Positions 1-8,039 are shown, numbered from the stretch's first letter. The stretch is 20,823 nt of DNA from Ramlibacter sp. (GCA_028292185.1 JAQGMT010000336.1:1-20823), one strand, 5' to 3'. Made by a program: numbers and translations. The notes: generated from the letters alone by a model not told the origin.

Positions 1-719
1 GCCTGCACGAAGGCGCGGGTGTAGCCCACCACCGCATCGCGATGGGTGTCGGCCCAGGCCTTGCGAGCGCCGCCGACCAGGCCCTGATAGGCGCCCAGCA
101 CCTTGGTGGCATCGCCCAGGCGATGAAAACCGCGCGCCTCGGCCTGCACTTCGAAGGGCGACAGCAGCAGCGTCGCCTCGTGCTCCTTCTTCATCAGTGC
201 ATCGAAGCGCTGCAGCACGCCGCCGGCACGCACCACCTTGTAGTCCTTATCGAGCTGCAGGCCGGCGCGCTCCATCATCTCGAACGCGACGAACGCATAG
301 CCGGTGGTGCGCGCATCGACCGAAAGCGTCTTGCCCTTCATCTTGGCGTAGCTGTCGACTTCCGGCACCGACTCCAGGCGCAGGAAGCCGTTGTCGCTGC
401 CCATGAAGGCAAACAGGTCCGGGCCCGGCACCGGCTCCTCGCCCTGGTTCTCGCGGTAGGCGATCAGGTTGTCGATCGCGGTCATCGCGATGTCGAACTT
501 TCCGGCGATCAGGTTGGTGAGCTGGAACACCGAGCTGGGGGTCGGCGTCACGCGCACGTCCACGCGGTTGTTGGCGAAGAAGCCTTTCTCCTGCGCGACC
601 CAGATCGGCCAGTTGAAGCCGCCCGGGAACACGATCACATTGATCGGAGTCGGGGCGGGCGGCGGCGCGGCGCAGCCGGACAGCATCAGGGCACACAGGC
701 AGACAAAGGCGCGGCGCAT
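1..719 (-). CDS. ABC transporter substrate-binding lipoprotein, partial (C-terminus off the left edge)
   Basis: The reading frame runs from an ATG at 719 off the left edge, so about 239 residues are visible and the C-terminus is missing. It starts with a lipoprotein signal: a basic start, a hydrophobic stretch, then the lipobox LSGC with the acylated cysteine at residue 16. The mature part has features of the NMT1/SsuA/TauA class of periplasmic binding proteins: an early FPGGFNWPIWVAQEKGFF segment, then KFDIAMTAIDN and TLSVDARTTGYAF. Such proteins deliver small organic ligands (sulfonates, thiamine precursors, aromatic acids) to an ABC importer; the ligand cannot be told here. A strong ribosome site (GGAGG, 728-732) lies 8 bases before the ATG and supports the start. 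Permease and ATPase genes, if present, lie beyond the left edge. Confidence 0.85.
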   Translation of the reverse strand, partial: MRRAFVCLCALMLSGCAAPPPAPTPINVIVFPGGFNWPIWVAQEKGFFANNRVDVRVTPTPSSVFQLTNLIAGKFDIAMTAIDNLIAYRENQGEEPVPGPDLFAFMGSDNGFLRLESVPEVDSYAKMKGKTLSVDARTTGYAFVAFEMMERAGLQLDKDYKVVRAGGVLQRFDALMKKEHEATLLLSPFEVQAEARGFHRLGDATKVLGAYQGLVGGARKAWADTHRDAVVGYTRAFVQ

Positions 720-761
720 GGTGGGATCCTCCGGTGCGCGATGGTAGCCCATCACTGCGGC

Positions 762-799
762 AGTGCCCCCACCCTAACCCTCTCTCAAAGGGGGAGGGA
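762..799. repeat. Short dispersed G/C-tract repeat, copy 1 (REP-like)
   Basis: This 38-bp sequence lies between two minus-strand genes. Its reverse complement matches 10273-10310 at 31 of 38 positions without gaps. Both copies carry a CCCTC...GAGGG mini-hairpin followed by AGGGTGGGGGCACT or a close variant. Similar CCCTCTCCC/GGGAGAGGG intergenic motifs are widespread in proteobacteria, and they often behave as REP-like sequences or weak terminators. Confidence 0.6.
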
Positions 800-808
800 A
801 GAGAGAAA

Positions 809-1630
809 TCAGGACAGCAAATCCGCGAGTTTCGATTTCCAGTACGCCGGGTCCGGCAACTCGCCGTCGCCTGCCGCGGCGTTGGTGCGCATGTGATCGG
901 CGCTCGATGTGCCCGGGATGACGCAGGTCACGGCCGGTTGCGCCAAGATGAATTTCAGCAGCACCTGGTTCCAGTCGCTGCAGCCGATCTCCGCTGCCCA
1001 GCCGGGCAGGGGCCGCCGGCGCAGGCCGCGCAAGGCGCTGCCGCCGCCGAACGGAAGGTTGATCAGCACGGCCATGCCGCGTTCGGCTGCCAGAGGCAAC
1101 AGGCGCTGTTCGGCGCCGCGGCTGGCGATCGAGTAGTTGAACTGCACGAAATCCAGCGGCTCGGCCCGCATCACCCGTTCCAGCTCGGTGTGCGCGCTCT
1201 CGGTGTAGTGCGTCACCCCGAGGTATGAGATGCGGCCTTGCGATTTCCATTCGCGCATCGTGGCGAGGTGGGTGCGCCAATCCTCCAGGTTGTGCACCTG
1301 CATCAAATCGATGTGCGGCGTGCGCAGCAGCTTCATCGAGCGCTCCATCTGTTCGATGCCCGCGCGCTGTCCGGTGGTCCAGACTTTGGTCGCGAGAAAC
1401 GCCTTGGCACGCGAGCCGCTCGCATCGAGCAGGTCGCCCACCACCTGTTCGGCCGACCCGTACATCGGCGAGCTGTCCACCACGCTGCCGCCGGCGGCGA
1501 ACAATGCTTCCAGCACCTTGCCGCGGGACGGCCGTTCGGACGGCTTGGGACCGACGTCGAAGCCCAGCCAGGTGCCGCAGCCGACGACCGGGAGCAAGGC
1601 GCCGGAGGAGGGGATCGCGCGGGTGTGCAT
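809..1630 (-). CDS. Aldo/keto reductase family protein (273 aa)
   Basis: This is an NADPH-dependent carbonyl reductase-type TIM barrel of 273 residues. The typical opening IPSSGALLPVVGCGTW starts at residue 6. The catalytic tetrad can be read: Asp52 and Tyr57 in VVDSSPMYGSAE, Lys82 in FLATKVW, and His113 in LMQVHN. Near the C-terminus, CVIPGTSSADHM matches the usual phosphate-binding region for the cofactor. The ATG at 1630 was chosen because family homology begins right after it; a weak GAAGG lies just upstream. It is transcribed away from the sulfite-oxidase-fold protein and second aldo/keto reductase at 1734-3333. The substrate is unknown. The family is certain, the start fairly so. Confidence 0.88.
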   Translation of the reverse strand: MHTRAIPSSGALLPVVGCGTWLGFDVGPKPSERPSRGKVLEALFAAGGSVVDSSPMYGSAEQVVGDLLDASGSRAKAFLATKVWTTGQRAGIEQMERSMKLLRTPHIDLMQVHNLEDWRTHLATMREWKSQGRISYLGVTHYTESAHTELERVMRAEPLDFVQFNYSIASRGAEQRLLPLAAERGMAVLINLPFGGGSALRGLRRRPLPGWAAEIGCSDWNQVLLKFILAQPAVTCVIPGTSSADHMRTNAAAGDGELPDPAYWKSKLADLLS

Positions 1631-1733
1631 GGCCTTCGACGATAAACCCGGCGCGCTTGCGCCGCAAGGTGAGCGGTGGACTGGTATGGGGCGCGGCCGA
1701 CTTATCATGCCAGGCTCATTGCCGGAGGAGACG

Positions 1734-2315
1734 ATGGACAAACGCAATTTCCTGGCTGCCGCCGCGCTGGTACCGGCGGCCTGGCCCACGCTGGTGAGGT
1801 CGGCCGTAGAAGCGGGGACGCGATCCCCCGCGCTGCTCACGGTGACGGGTGCCATCTCGAATGTCAACCGCGGTCCGCTGGACTCGGTGACGGACCTCAT
1901 GATGGCCAAGCAGAAGGTCGCGTTCCAGAAGGCGCATGCGTTCGACTTCGCAATGCTGGCGGCCTTGCCCGCGGTGACGATCAGGCCGACCATCGAATAC
2001 GACCAGAAGCCGCATGCCTTGCGGGGGCCACTGATGGCGGATGTGCTGAAGGCATGCGGCGTGACAGGCGATGCGGGCAAGCTCGCCATGCGTGCCGTTG
2101 ACGGCTACTCACCGACCATCAGCGTTGCCGATGCGCGCAAGTACCGCTTCATCGTCGCCACGCACCTGGACGGCAAGACGATGCCGCTGGGCGGCCTCGG
2201 CCCCTTGTGGGCCATCTATGATGCCGACCGCTTCCCCGACATGGCGGCCAAACCGGTCGACCAGCGTTTCGCGCAGTGCCCGTGGGCGCTGTATCACATC
2301 GATGTCCAGGCCTGA
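1734..2315 (+). CDS. Exported sulfite-oxidase-fold (SUOX-like) protein without recognisable Moco cysteine, 193 aa
   Basis: The N-terminus MDKRNFLAAAALVPAAW looks like an export signal, possibly a weak Tat type with a single KR. The remainder resembles the short proteins annotated as molybdopterin-dependent oxidoreductase that keep only the SUOX fold: LLTVTGAI, FDFAMLAALPAVTI, ALRGPLMADVLKACGV, DGYSPTISVADARKY, then MPLGGLGPLWAIYD. In YedY or sulfite oxidase a cysteine coordinates molybdenum; no equivalent is evident here (Cys occurs only in KACGV and QCPW), so cofactor binding is doubtful. An excellent GGAGGAG (1724-1730) precedes the ATG, and TATCAT near 1703 could be a -10 box. It lies 13 bases before the next gene and is probably co-transcribed with it. 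The function is unknown. Confidence 0.75.
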   Translation: MDKRNFLAAAALVPAAWPTLVRSAVEAGTRSPALLTVTGAISNVNRGPLDSVTDLMMAKQKVAFQKAHAFDFAMLAALPAVTIRPTIEYDQKPHALRGPLMADVLKACGVTGDAGKLAMRAVDGYSPTISVADARKYRFIVATHLDGKTMPLGGLGPLWAIYDADRFPDMAAKPVDQRFAQCPWALYHIDVQA

Positions 2316-2328
2316 TAAGGAGCCAAGC

Positions 2329-3333
2329 ATGCAATACCGCCAACTCGGCAAAAGCAACCTGCAGGTGTCGGCCTTGTGCCTGGGCACCATGATGTTCGGC
2401 GACCAGACCGCGCAGGACGAAGCACAAGCGATCTTGGCCGACGCGCGCGCCCAGGGCGTGAACTACATCGACACGGCCGACGTATACACCAGGGGCGCTT
2501 CGGAAAGCATGGTGGGCAGCCTGCTCAAGGGTCAGCGCACCGAATGGGTGCTGGCCACCAAGCTGGGCAACAAGATGTCCGAGCGCGTCAACGAAGGTCA
2601 CTATTCGCGCAGCTGGATGTTGCGCCAAGCGGAGGCGAGCTTGCAGCGGCTGCGGACGGACTACGTCGACATCCTCTACCTGCACCGCGACTTCAACGGC
2701 ATGAACCTGGAAGAGCCCTTGCGCGCGTTGGATACGCTGCTGCGCGACGGGAAGATTCGCTACTGGGGCGTGTCCAACTTTCGCGGCTGGCGCATCGCCG
2801 AAGTGGTGCGGCTGGCTGCGCAGTTGGGGATGCCGGCACCCGTGGTGTGCCAGCCTTATTACAACCTGCTCAACCGCATGCCGGAAGTGGAGGTGCTGCC
2901 GGCTTGCGAGCACTACGGCGTGGGCGTGACGCCGTACAGCCCCGTTGCGCGCGGGGTGCTGACCGGAAAATACTCACCGGGCCAGGCGCCGGTCGAAGGT
3001 TCACGCGCCGCGCGCGGCGACAAGCGCATTGCCGAAGCCGAATTCCGCGAGGAGTCGCTGCGCATCGCCCAACAGCTGCAGGTTCACGCGCAAGCCAAGG
3101 GGGTGACGCTGGCGCAGTTCGCAACGGCGTGGGTGCTGGCGCATCGCGCGGTGAGTTCGGTGATCGCCGGGCCGCGCACGCTGCGGCAATGGCAGGATTA
3201 CCTGCCGGCGCTGGATTGTGTGGTCACCCAAGAAGACGAAGCCCTGGTGGATTCATTGGTCTCGCCGGGCCACCCCTCGACGCCGGGTTTCAATGATCCG
3301 CAGTATCCGCTGCCGGCGCGCACGCGCGCCTGA
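2329..3333 (+). CDS. Aldo/keto reductase (334 aa, YajO/Tas-like class)
   Basis: This is a full-length aldo/keto reductase of the bacterial AKR class related to E. coli YajO and Tas. It opens with MQYRQLGKSNLQVSALCLGT. The tetrad is Asp48 and Tyr53 (IDTADVYTRG), Lys78 (LATKLG) and His119 (LYLHRD). GKIRYWGVSNF and YSPVARGVLTGKY are hallmark segments, and SSVIAGPRTLRQW near residue 280 is the NADPH-binding region. AAGGAG (2317-2322) sits 6 bases before the ATG. The gene follows the SUOX-like gene with only 13 bases between, so both probably share a promoter upstream of 1734. The substrate is unknown; the family assignment is secure. Confidence 0.93.
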   Translation: MQYRQLGKSNLQVSALCLGTMMFGDQTAQDEAQAILADARAQGVNYIDTADVYTRGASESMVGSLLKGQRTEWVLATKLGNKMSERVNEGHYSRSWMLRQAEASLQRLRTDYVDILYLHRDFNGMNLEEPLRALDTLLRDGKIRYWGVSNFRGWRIAEVVRLAAQLGMPAPVVCQPYYNLLNRMPEVEVLPACEHYGVGVTPYSPVARGVLTGKYSPGQAPVEGSRAARGDKRIAEAEFREESLRIAQQLQVHAQAKGVTLAQFATAWVLAHRAVSSVIAGPRTLRQWQDYLPALDCVVTQEDEALVDSLVSPGHPSTPGFNDPQYPLPARTRA

Positions 3334-3336
3334 ACG

Positions 3337-3371
3337 AAAAAATCCCCCAGGGCGTTCCCGCCCTGGGGGAT
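3337..3371 (-). terminator. Strong intrinsic terminator oriented for minus-strand transcription
   Basis: A perfect 13-bp stem (3342-3354 with 3359-3371) closes a 4-base TTCC loop. Six A residues (3337-3342) precede it on the plus strand, so on the minus strand the hairpin is followed by six T residues, the standard intrinsic terminator layout. On the plus strand no T-run follows (GGAGCAG). It lies four bases past the plus-strand aldo/keto reductase stop, so it can act at best as a hairpin for that gene. Confidence 0.8.
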
Positions 3372-3484
3372 GGAGCAGCCGGGCTGAAGAAACTTGCGAA
3401 GAATGCCCGACCGAGGAGACACACAGGGGCATCAGCAGATTTCGTGCCAGACGAAATAATGCTTACTAATGACCGCTTTATCAA
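3337..3484 (-). ncRNA. Candidate small RNA of about 110 nt (promoter plus terminator, minus strand)
   Basis: On the minus strand TTGATA (3479-3484) and CATTAT (3456-3461), 17 bases apart, form a plausible sigma-70 promoter. Transcription would start near 3449 and stop at the terminator at 3337-3371. No convincing coding frame or ribosome site lies between them. The promoter is only moderate (5 of 6 and 4 of 6 consensus bases), so this is a candidate based on signal arrangement alone. Confidence 0.3.
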
Positions 3485-3644
3485 TCAGCCGATCCGCTAA
3501 AAGATATAGGTTGATCTCAGCTGGCGACCGCCGAGCAGACCATACGCGTCCGCGTCCTACACCGTCGAGGTCAACCCCCGGCTTACCTTCGCGTTGGTCA
3601 ATCGGGGCTTCATGTCGGAGCCCGATTCATCCTTTGGAGACTGC
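3485..3644. other. Gene-free upstream region of the WXXGXW-repeat gene
   Basis: With the terminator and sRNA candidate, this stretch makes up a roughly 310-base gap between the aldo/keto reductase and the repeat protein. The local base composition is less GC-rich around 3440-3520 than in nearby genes. No homologous coding sequence, tRNA or repeat was seen. It presumably holds the promoter of the gene at 3645, but no convincing -35/-10 pair on the plus strand could be picked. Confidence 0.5.
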
Positions 3645-4025
3645 ATGTTCAAGAAGATTCTTATCGCCAGCCTGATCGCGACGTCGTTCGCCAGCGCTCC
3701 CGTGATTTCCTCGGCGGCAACCCGCGCGATCGTCATCACGCAAGCACCGCCGGCACCGCGTCAGGAAGTGGTTCCGGCCCCGCGCCGCGGCTACGAGTGG
3801 GCGCCCGGATACTGGGCTTGGCGCGGCGGCCGCCACGCCTGGGTCGCCGGCCACTGGGTGCGCGAGCGCCGTGGCTCGCATTGGGTGCCCGAGCAGTGGG
3901 TCGAGCGCAATGGCCATTGGGAAATGAGGTCGGGCCGTTGGGAACGCGGTGGCCGCGCCGATAATGACCGCGACGGCGTGCCGAACCGCCTCGACAGCCG
4001 CCCGAACAACCCGAACCGCAGCTAA
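3645..4025 (+). CDS. Secreted YXWXXGXXW/WXXGXW-repeat protein (126 aa)
   Basis: A Sec signal peptide (MFKKILIASLIATSFASA, cleavage probably near residues 18-25) is followed by a proline-rich linker and tandem aromatic repeats: YEWAPGYWAW, HAWVAGHWV, SHWVPEQWV, GHWEMRSGRW. This is the WXXGXW repeat type common in betaproteobacterial exported proteins of unknown function. The C-terminus has DNDRDGVPNRLDSRPNNPNR, a calcium-binding thrombospondin-type-3-like motif often found after these repeats. TTGGAG lies 6 to 11 bases before the ATG. Its stop codon overlaps the stop of the convergent exonuclease gene by two bases. It is likely periplasmic or outer-surface; no enzymatic role is expected. Confidence 0.85.
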   Translation: MFKKILIASLIATSFASAPVISSAATRAIVITQAPPAPRQEVVPAPRRGYEWAPGYWAWRGGRHAWVAGHWVRERRGSHWVPEQWVERNGHWEMRSGRWERGGRADNDRDGVPNRLDSRPNNPNRS

Positions 4026-4621
4026 GCGGCCAGGCCCAGCGCGTGGAATACGCGGGCAGCGGCGTACGCGTCGTTGGCCGCGTAGATCAGTTGCGCTTCG
4101 GTCAGGCGGGCGTTCGCCCAATTGGACGTGGTCGCCTTGCGCGACTTGATGAAGCGGCGGTTGAATAGCACCGCCACTGCGGCCTTGACGCCCATGTCCT
4201 TGCGGTAGCCGCGCTCGCGAAAGATCATATTCAGTTCCAGCACGTCGGCAGGCTCGACCCCGAGCTTGCTGACGATGCGTTTGCGATCGTCGCCCAGGCC
4301 GAACCCCGCCTTTACGACGCCCGGCAATGCCAGCAGGCTTGCCACCGCCGCGCGACATTCCAGGTCATGCAGTTGAAACACCCAGGCTTTGTCGGGGGTG
4401 GACAACTGCACGACGTGAGGACCTTCCGAGAGCTGGTCCTTGAAGAACGTGGGTTTGGATTCGGTGTCGAAGCCCCACGCACGCGCTTGAGCGAGTTCGC
4501 TCCACGCATCATGCGCTTGCGACGCCGTCACCACGAGCTGAATGCGGTCGAGCCCGAGCCGCTCGAACGGCTCCAGCAGCGCGATTTGTTCCTTGTCGGG
4601 TGTGGCGTGGTGCGCAGTCAT
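4022..4621 (-). CDS. 3'-5' exonuclease, DEDDy family (RNase D-like domain only, 199 aa)
   Basis: This single-domain DnaQ-like exonuclease has all acidic motifs visible: Asp52 and Glu54 in GFDTESKP, an Asp at 111/112 in GFGLGDDRKR, and Tyr180...Asp184 in IYAANDAYAA, the YxxxD form that defines DEDDy enzymes. It lacks the HRDC domains of full RNase D, and at 199 residues fits the stand-alone 3'-5' exonuclease group. These enzymes remove nucleotides from RNA or DNA 3' ends through two metal ions; the natural substrate here is unknown. The ATG at 4621 has no strong ribosome site. The gene diverges from the hypothetical gene at 4700 and converges on the repeat-protein gene, with the stop codons overlapping (TAG 4024-4022). 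Confidence 0.88.
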   Translation of the reverse strand: MTAHHATPDKEQIALLEPFERLGLDRIQLVVTASQAHDAWSELAQARAWGFDTESKPTFFKDQLSEGPHVVQLSTPDKAWVFQLHDLECRAAVASLLALPGVVKAGFGLGDDRKRIVSKLGVEPADVLELNMIFRERGYRKDMGVKAAVAVLFNRRFIKSRKATTSNWANARLTEAQLIYAANDAYAAARVFHALGLAA

Positions 4622-4699
4622 GCAGTGCGAGCAGGATAACCGGCTTGATGCCGGGCCCTGGCGTCAGGTGACAATGGCTCGGATCCCTACAGAAGCTCG

Positions 4700-5005
4700 A
4701 TGACCTATTCCCTGGTGTTCTATGACGTCGACGGTGTGTCCGAGGCACAGCACCGCGAAGCCGAACAGCGTTTTCGCGATGCGCTGGAAAGCACGCTGGG
4801 CGATGCCGACCTGGTGGCGCCGGTGTACCAGGCGTATTTGCGCATCGTCGCTGTGTACGGCGATGTACCGGCGCCCGACAGCTTGACCGAGGCCGAGCGC
4901 GCGATCTTCGATCAATGGCAAGCCGCCGAAACCGCCGCCGTCACCGCGGCCTTCGGGCCGAATCGCTACATGGGCGATGCGATGTATGAGATACGACTCG
5001 CATAG
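4700..5005 (+). CDS. Conserved-looking hypothetical protein (101 aa)
   Basis: I do not recognise this family. The protein is 101 residues, acidic, without signal peptide or membrane segment. It opens with MTYSLVFYDVDGVSEAQH and ends with NRYMGDAMYEIRLA; the centre is predicted helical and rich in Ala, Glu and Gln. Codon use matches the neighbours and no competing frame exists, which supports a real gene. A weak AGAAG lies 5 to 9 bases before the ATG. It is divergent from the exonuclease, with a 78-base shared control region. Its last codons abut the large foldback element starting at 5019, which may stop its transcript. Confidence 0.6.
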   Translation: MTYSLVFYDVDGVSEAQHREAEQRFRDALESTLGDADLVAPVYQAYLRIVAVYGDVPAPDSLTEAERAIFDQWQAAETAAVTAAFGPNRYMGDAMYEIRLA

Positions 5006-5018
5006 TCGCAGTCCCGCT

Positions 5019-5301
5019 CGATAACCTCGCGTCGCGGCAGGCGGTACCCGTCAGGGGCTCATACTGTCTCGGTCACCGCTAGCGCGGTGACTGCGCTGTG
5101 ATGTTCGGCCTGGGGCCGGGCGCGCTTGCGCGCATCAACTCTGACTCGCCGCGGTTGTTTGAACGGAGCGGCCTCAGGGCGCGAAGCGAGTTCGCCGGCG
5201 CCGGCTCCAGGCCGAACATAACAGCGCAGTCACCGCGCCAGCGGTGACCGGGACAGTATGAGCCCCTGACGGGTGCCGCCTGCCGCGACGCGAGGTCATC
5301 G
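5019..5301. repeat. Large imperfect inverted repeat / foldback element (283 bp, arms about 101 bp)
   Basis: Arms 5019-5119 and 5201-5301 are reverse complements with about six mismatches in 101 positions and no gaps. They enclose an 81-base centre. Each arm carries its own smaller palindrome, GTCACCGC-N4-GCGGTGAC (5072-5091 and 5229-5248), so nested cruciform forms are possible. The centre holds two more mini-hairpins (GCGCGC-TT-GCGCGC and GCGAA...TTCGC). There is no open reading frame of note and no obvious target-site duplication. It fills almost the entire gap between the convergent hypothetical gene and mog. It resembles a non-autonomous MITE-like or foldback element, or a very large bidirectional terminator; the family is unrecognised. 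Confidence 0.85.
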
Positions 5302-5315
5302 TCACCCGTTGCGAG

Positions 5316-5921
<606 letters not shown>

Positions 5922-5928
5922 GAGGATC

Positions 5929-6588
5929 TCATCGGAGGTTCGGCAAGCCTTCGTCGCTGTCGGGGGTTTGCGCATTCACGCCGGAAAGTTCGTCCTTCAC
6001 CAGCTGGAAAATCTCGCGGTAGGCACGGCCGTGGCGAGGCGCGAGGCCTTTCGAGATCGACTCGGCGTCCGGCTGCACGTCCTTGCGCGCCTGGCGGATC
6101 AGGGCGCGCAACTGCTGGGTGTCGGTGGTTGGATGCGCGGACAGCCACTGCTCGAACGCCTCGTCGCGGGCGATGAGATCGTCGCGCCACTGCTCGGCCT
6201 GGTGCAGCGAGAGTGCGTCCTGCGCCGAGCCCCGGCGCTGCGCTTCCAAGGCGTCGCGGACCGCCTGCAGCGCCTCGGGGTCGAGGCCGCGCATCAGCTT
6301 GCCGATGAATTGCATCTGCCGGCGCTTGCCTTCGAAGTTGGTGATGCGCTGTGCGTGCTCCACGGCGTCGGCCAGCTTCTCGGGCAACGGCAACCCTTGC
6401 ATCAGGTCGGCGCGCAGCGTCAGCAAGGCTTCGCCGAGCTTTTGCAGTTCGGTGCTTTCGCGTTTCAGGTCGGTCTTGCTGGACTCGGTGGTGCCCTTGA
6501 GCTCAGCCTTGAGCTCCAGGTCGAGCTCGCTGCCCTCGGCCACGAACTGGCCCCTGACGAAATAGCCTTTTTTGGGTTTGCGGGACAT
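5929..6588 (-). CDS. darP: Ribosome-associated protein DarP/YjgA (DUF615)
   Basis: This is a DUF615 protein of 219 residues (E. coli YjgA has about 183), cytoplasmic and highly charged. The opening MSRKPKKGYFVRG and the segment RQMQFIGKLMRGLD near residue 92 are family hallmarks. E. coli DarP binds late 50S assembly intermediates and promotes maturation around the peptidyl transferase centre. The acidic, Gln/Glu-rich central part is predicted mostly helical. The ATG at 6588 has no ribosome site, but CACAAT (minus strand, 6600-6595) lies six bases upstream, which could be a -10 box for a nearly leaderless mRNA. It is divergent from pmbA, the usual arrangement in beta- and gammaproteobacteria, and runs directly into mog. 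Confidence 0.92.
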   Translation of the reverse strand: MSRKPKKGYFVRGQFVAEGSELDLELKAELKGTTESSKTDLKRESTELQKLGEALLTLRADLMQGLPLPEKLADAVEHAQRITNFEGKRRQMQFIGKLMRGLDPEALQAVRDALEAQRRGSAQDALSLHQAEQWRDDLIARDEAFEQWLSAHPTTDTQQLRALIRQARKDVQPDAESISKGLAPRHGRAYREIFQLVKDELSGVNAQTPDSDEGLPNLR

Positions 6589-6646
6589 GGGTTGATTGTG
6601 GCCGCTGGGCGAGCGGCGGGTGGGCGGCGGCTATCATAGCCTCGCT

Positions 6647-8023
6647 ATGACACTACCCGATACCCGTCCTGCAACCGGCTTCACCTATGCCCGCGCCACT
6701 TTCGAACAACTGGTCGATGCCGCCCTGGCCCACGCGAAGAAGCTGGGGGCCACCAATGCCGGGGCGGAAGCCTCCGAAGGCTGCGGCCTGAGCGTCTCGG
6801 TGCGCAAGGGCGAGCTGGAAAACGTCGAGCGCAATCGTGACAAATCCCTGGGAGTGACGGTGTATGTCGGGCAGCGCCGCGGCAACGCCAGCACTTCGGA
6901 CTTCTCGCCCGCCGCCATTGAACAGACGGTGCAAGCGGCCTACGACATTGCCCGGTTCACCGCCGAAGATCCGGTCGCTGGGTTGCCCGATGCCGAAGAC
7001 GTCGCGCATCCCGACGACCAACCCGATCTCGACCTGTTCCATCCGTGGAGCATCGACAGCGAGGAGGCTGCGCGCATCGCGCTGGTGTGCGAAGCCGCCG
7101 CCTTTGCGACCGACAAGCGCATCACCAACAGCGAGGGAGCGGGGGTTTCCGCCCAACAGAGCCATTTTTTCAGCGCCCACACGCACGGGTTCCGCGGCGG
7201 CTATGCCAGCTCGCGTCACTCCATCTCGGTGGCCCCGATCGCCGGCAAGGGCGACAACATGCAGCGCGACGCGTGGTACAGCTCGATGCGCAACGCGTCC
7301 GACCTGGCGGACCCGCAAGCCGTGGGACGCTACGCTGCCGAACGCGCGCTCTCGCGCCTGAAGTCGCGCAAGATCGCGACGCGGGAGTGCCCGGTGCTGT
7401 TCGAGTCGCCGCTGGCCGCCGGGCTGTTGGGCGGCTTCGTGCAAGCCGTGAGCGGCGGCGCCCTGTACCGCAAGAGCACCTTTCTGCTCGACTCGCTGGG
7501 CAAGAAAATCTTTCCCGAACACATCGACGTGCTGGAGGACCCCCTGGTGCCGCGCGGCAAGGGCAGCGCGCCCTTCGACGAGGAAGGGGTGCGCACCATG
7601 GCGCGCACGGTGGTGCACGACGGGCGCGTCGGCGGTTATTTCCTCAGCAGCTATTCGGCCCGCAAGCTGGGCATGAAGACCACCGGCAATGCCGGCGGCT
7701 CGCACAACCTCACGCTGGTTTCCAAGCAGACGCGGCCGGAAGACAACCTGCCGGAAATGTTGCGCAAGCTGGGCACCGGGCTGTTCGTGATCGAGCTGAT
7801 GGGGCAGGGCGTGAATTACGTCACCGGCGACTATTCGCGCGGCGCCAGCGGCTTCTGGGTGGAGAACGGCGAACTCGCTTACCCGGTGCAGGAAATCACC
7901 ATCGCGGGCAACCTGCGCGACATGCTCGCCGGCATCCAGGCGGTCGGCGCCGACGTCTACAACTACGGCGCCAAGAGCGTGGGCTCGATGCTGATCGGCA
8001 AGATGAAGGTGGCCGGTTCGTGA
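6647..8023 (+). CDS. pmbA: Metalloprotease subunit PmbA/TldE
   Basis: The 458-residue protein matches PmbA/TldE (E. coli about 450). With TldD it forms a heterodimeric metalloprotease that removes leader peptides (as in microcin B17 maturation) and degrades unfolded peptides; the metal site is in TldD. Recognisable segments include LSVSVRKGELENVE, GVTVYVGQRRGNAS, CPVLFESPLAAGLLG near residue 245, GGYFLSSYSARKLGMKTTGNAGG and VTGDYSRGASGFWVENGE. The ATG at 6647 follows a TATCAT (6632-6637) by nine bases and has no Shine-Dalgarno, so the mRNA may be leaderless or nearly so. Upstream in-frame ATGs encode no family homology. The gene converges on the GatB/YqeY gene with 16 bases between them. Confidence 0.93.
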   Translation: MTLPDTRPATGFTYARATFEQLVDAALAHAKKLGATNAGAEASEGCGLSVSVRKGELENVERNRDKSLGVTVYVGQRRGNASTSDFSPAAIEQTVQAAYDIARFTAEDPVAGLPDAEDVAHPDDQPDLDLFHPWSIDSEEAARIALVCEAAAFATDKRITNSEGAGVSAQQSHFFSAHTHGFRGGYASSRHSISVAPIAGKGDNMQRDAWYSSMRNASDLADPQAVGRYAAERALSRLKSRKIATRECPVLFESPLAAGLLGGFVQAVSGGALYRKSTFLLDSLGKKIFPEHIDVLEDPLVPRGKGSAPFDEEGVRTMARTVVHDGRVGGYFLSSYSARKLGMKTTGNAGGSHNLTLVSKQTRPEDNLPEMLRKLGTGLFVIELMGQGVNYVTGDYSRGASGFWVENGELAYPVQEITIAGNLRDMLAGIQAVGADVYNYGAKSVGSMLIGKMKVAGS

Positions 8024-8030
8024 ACCGGCC
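8011..8030. terminator. Hairpin overlapping the pmbA stop codon
   Basis: GGCCGGTTC (8011-8019) and GAACCGGCC (8022-8030) form a perfect 9-bp stem that includes the TGA of pmbA. No T-run follows on either strand. It lies at the junction of two convergent genes, where a hairpin may help stop transcription or protect the 3' end. The role is inferred from position only. Confidence 0.4.
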
Positions 8031-8039
8031 TCGCGCTGC

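Noticed and set aside
42..896. A 284-codon plus-strand frame at the left edge
   Set aside because: It is antisense to the lipoprotein gene and crosses a repeat; the composition is shadow-like.
1230..1733. N-terminal extension of the SUOX-like gene from an ATG at 1230
   Set aside because: This part is antisense to the aldo/keto reductase; the strong GGAGGAG and signal peptide mark the true start at 1734.
5120..5200. Central part of the foldback element as a small gene or tRNA
   Set aside because: No cloverleaf, no start with a ribosome site and no open frame of useful length; it contains only small GC hairpins.
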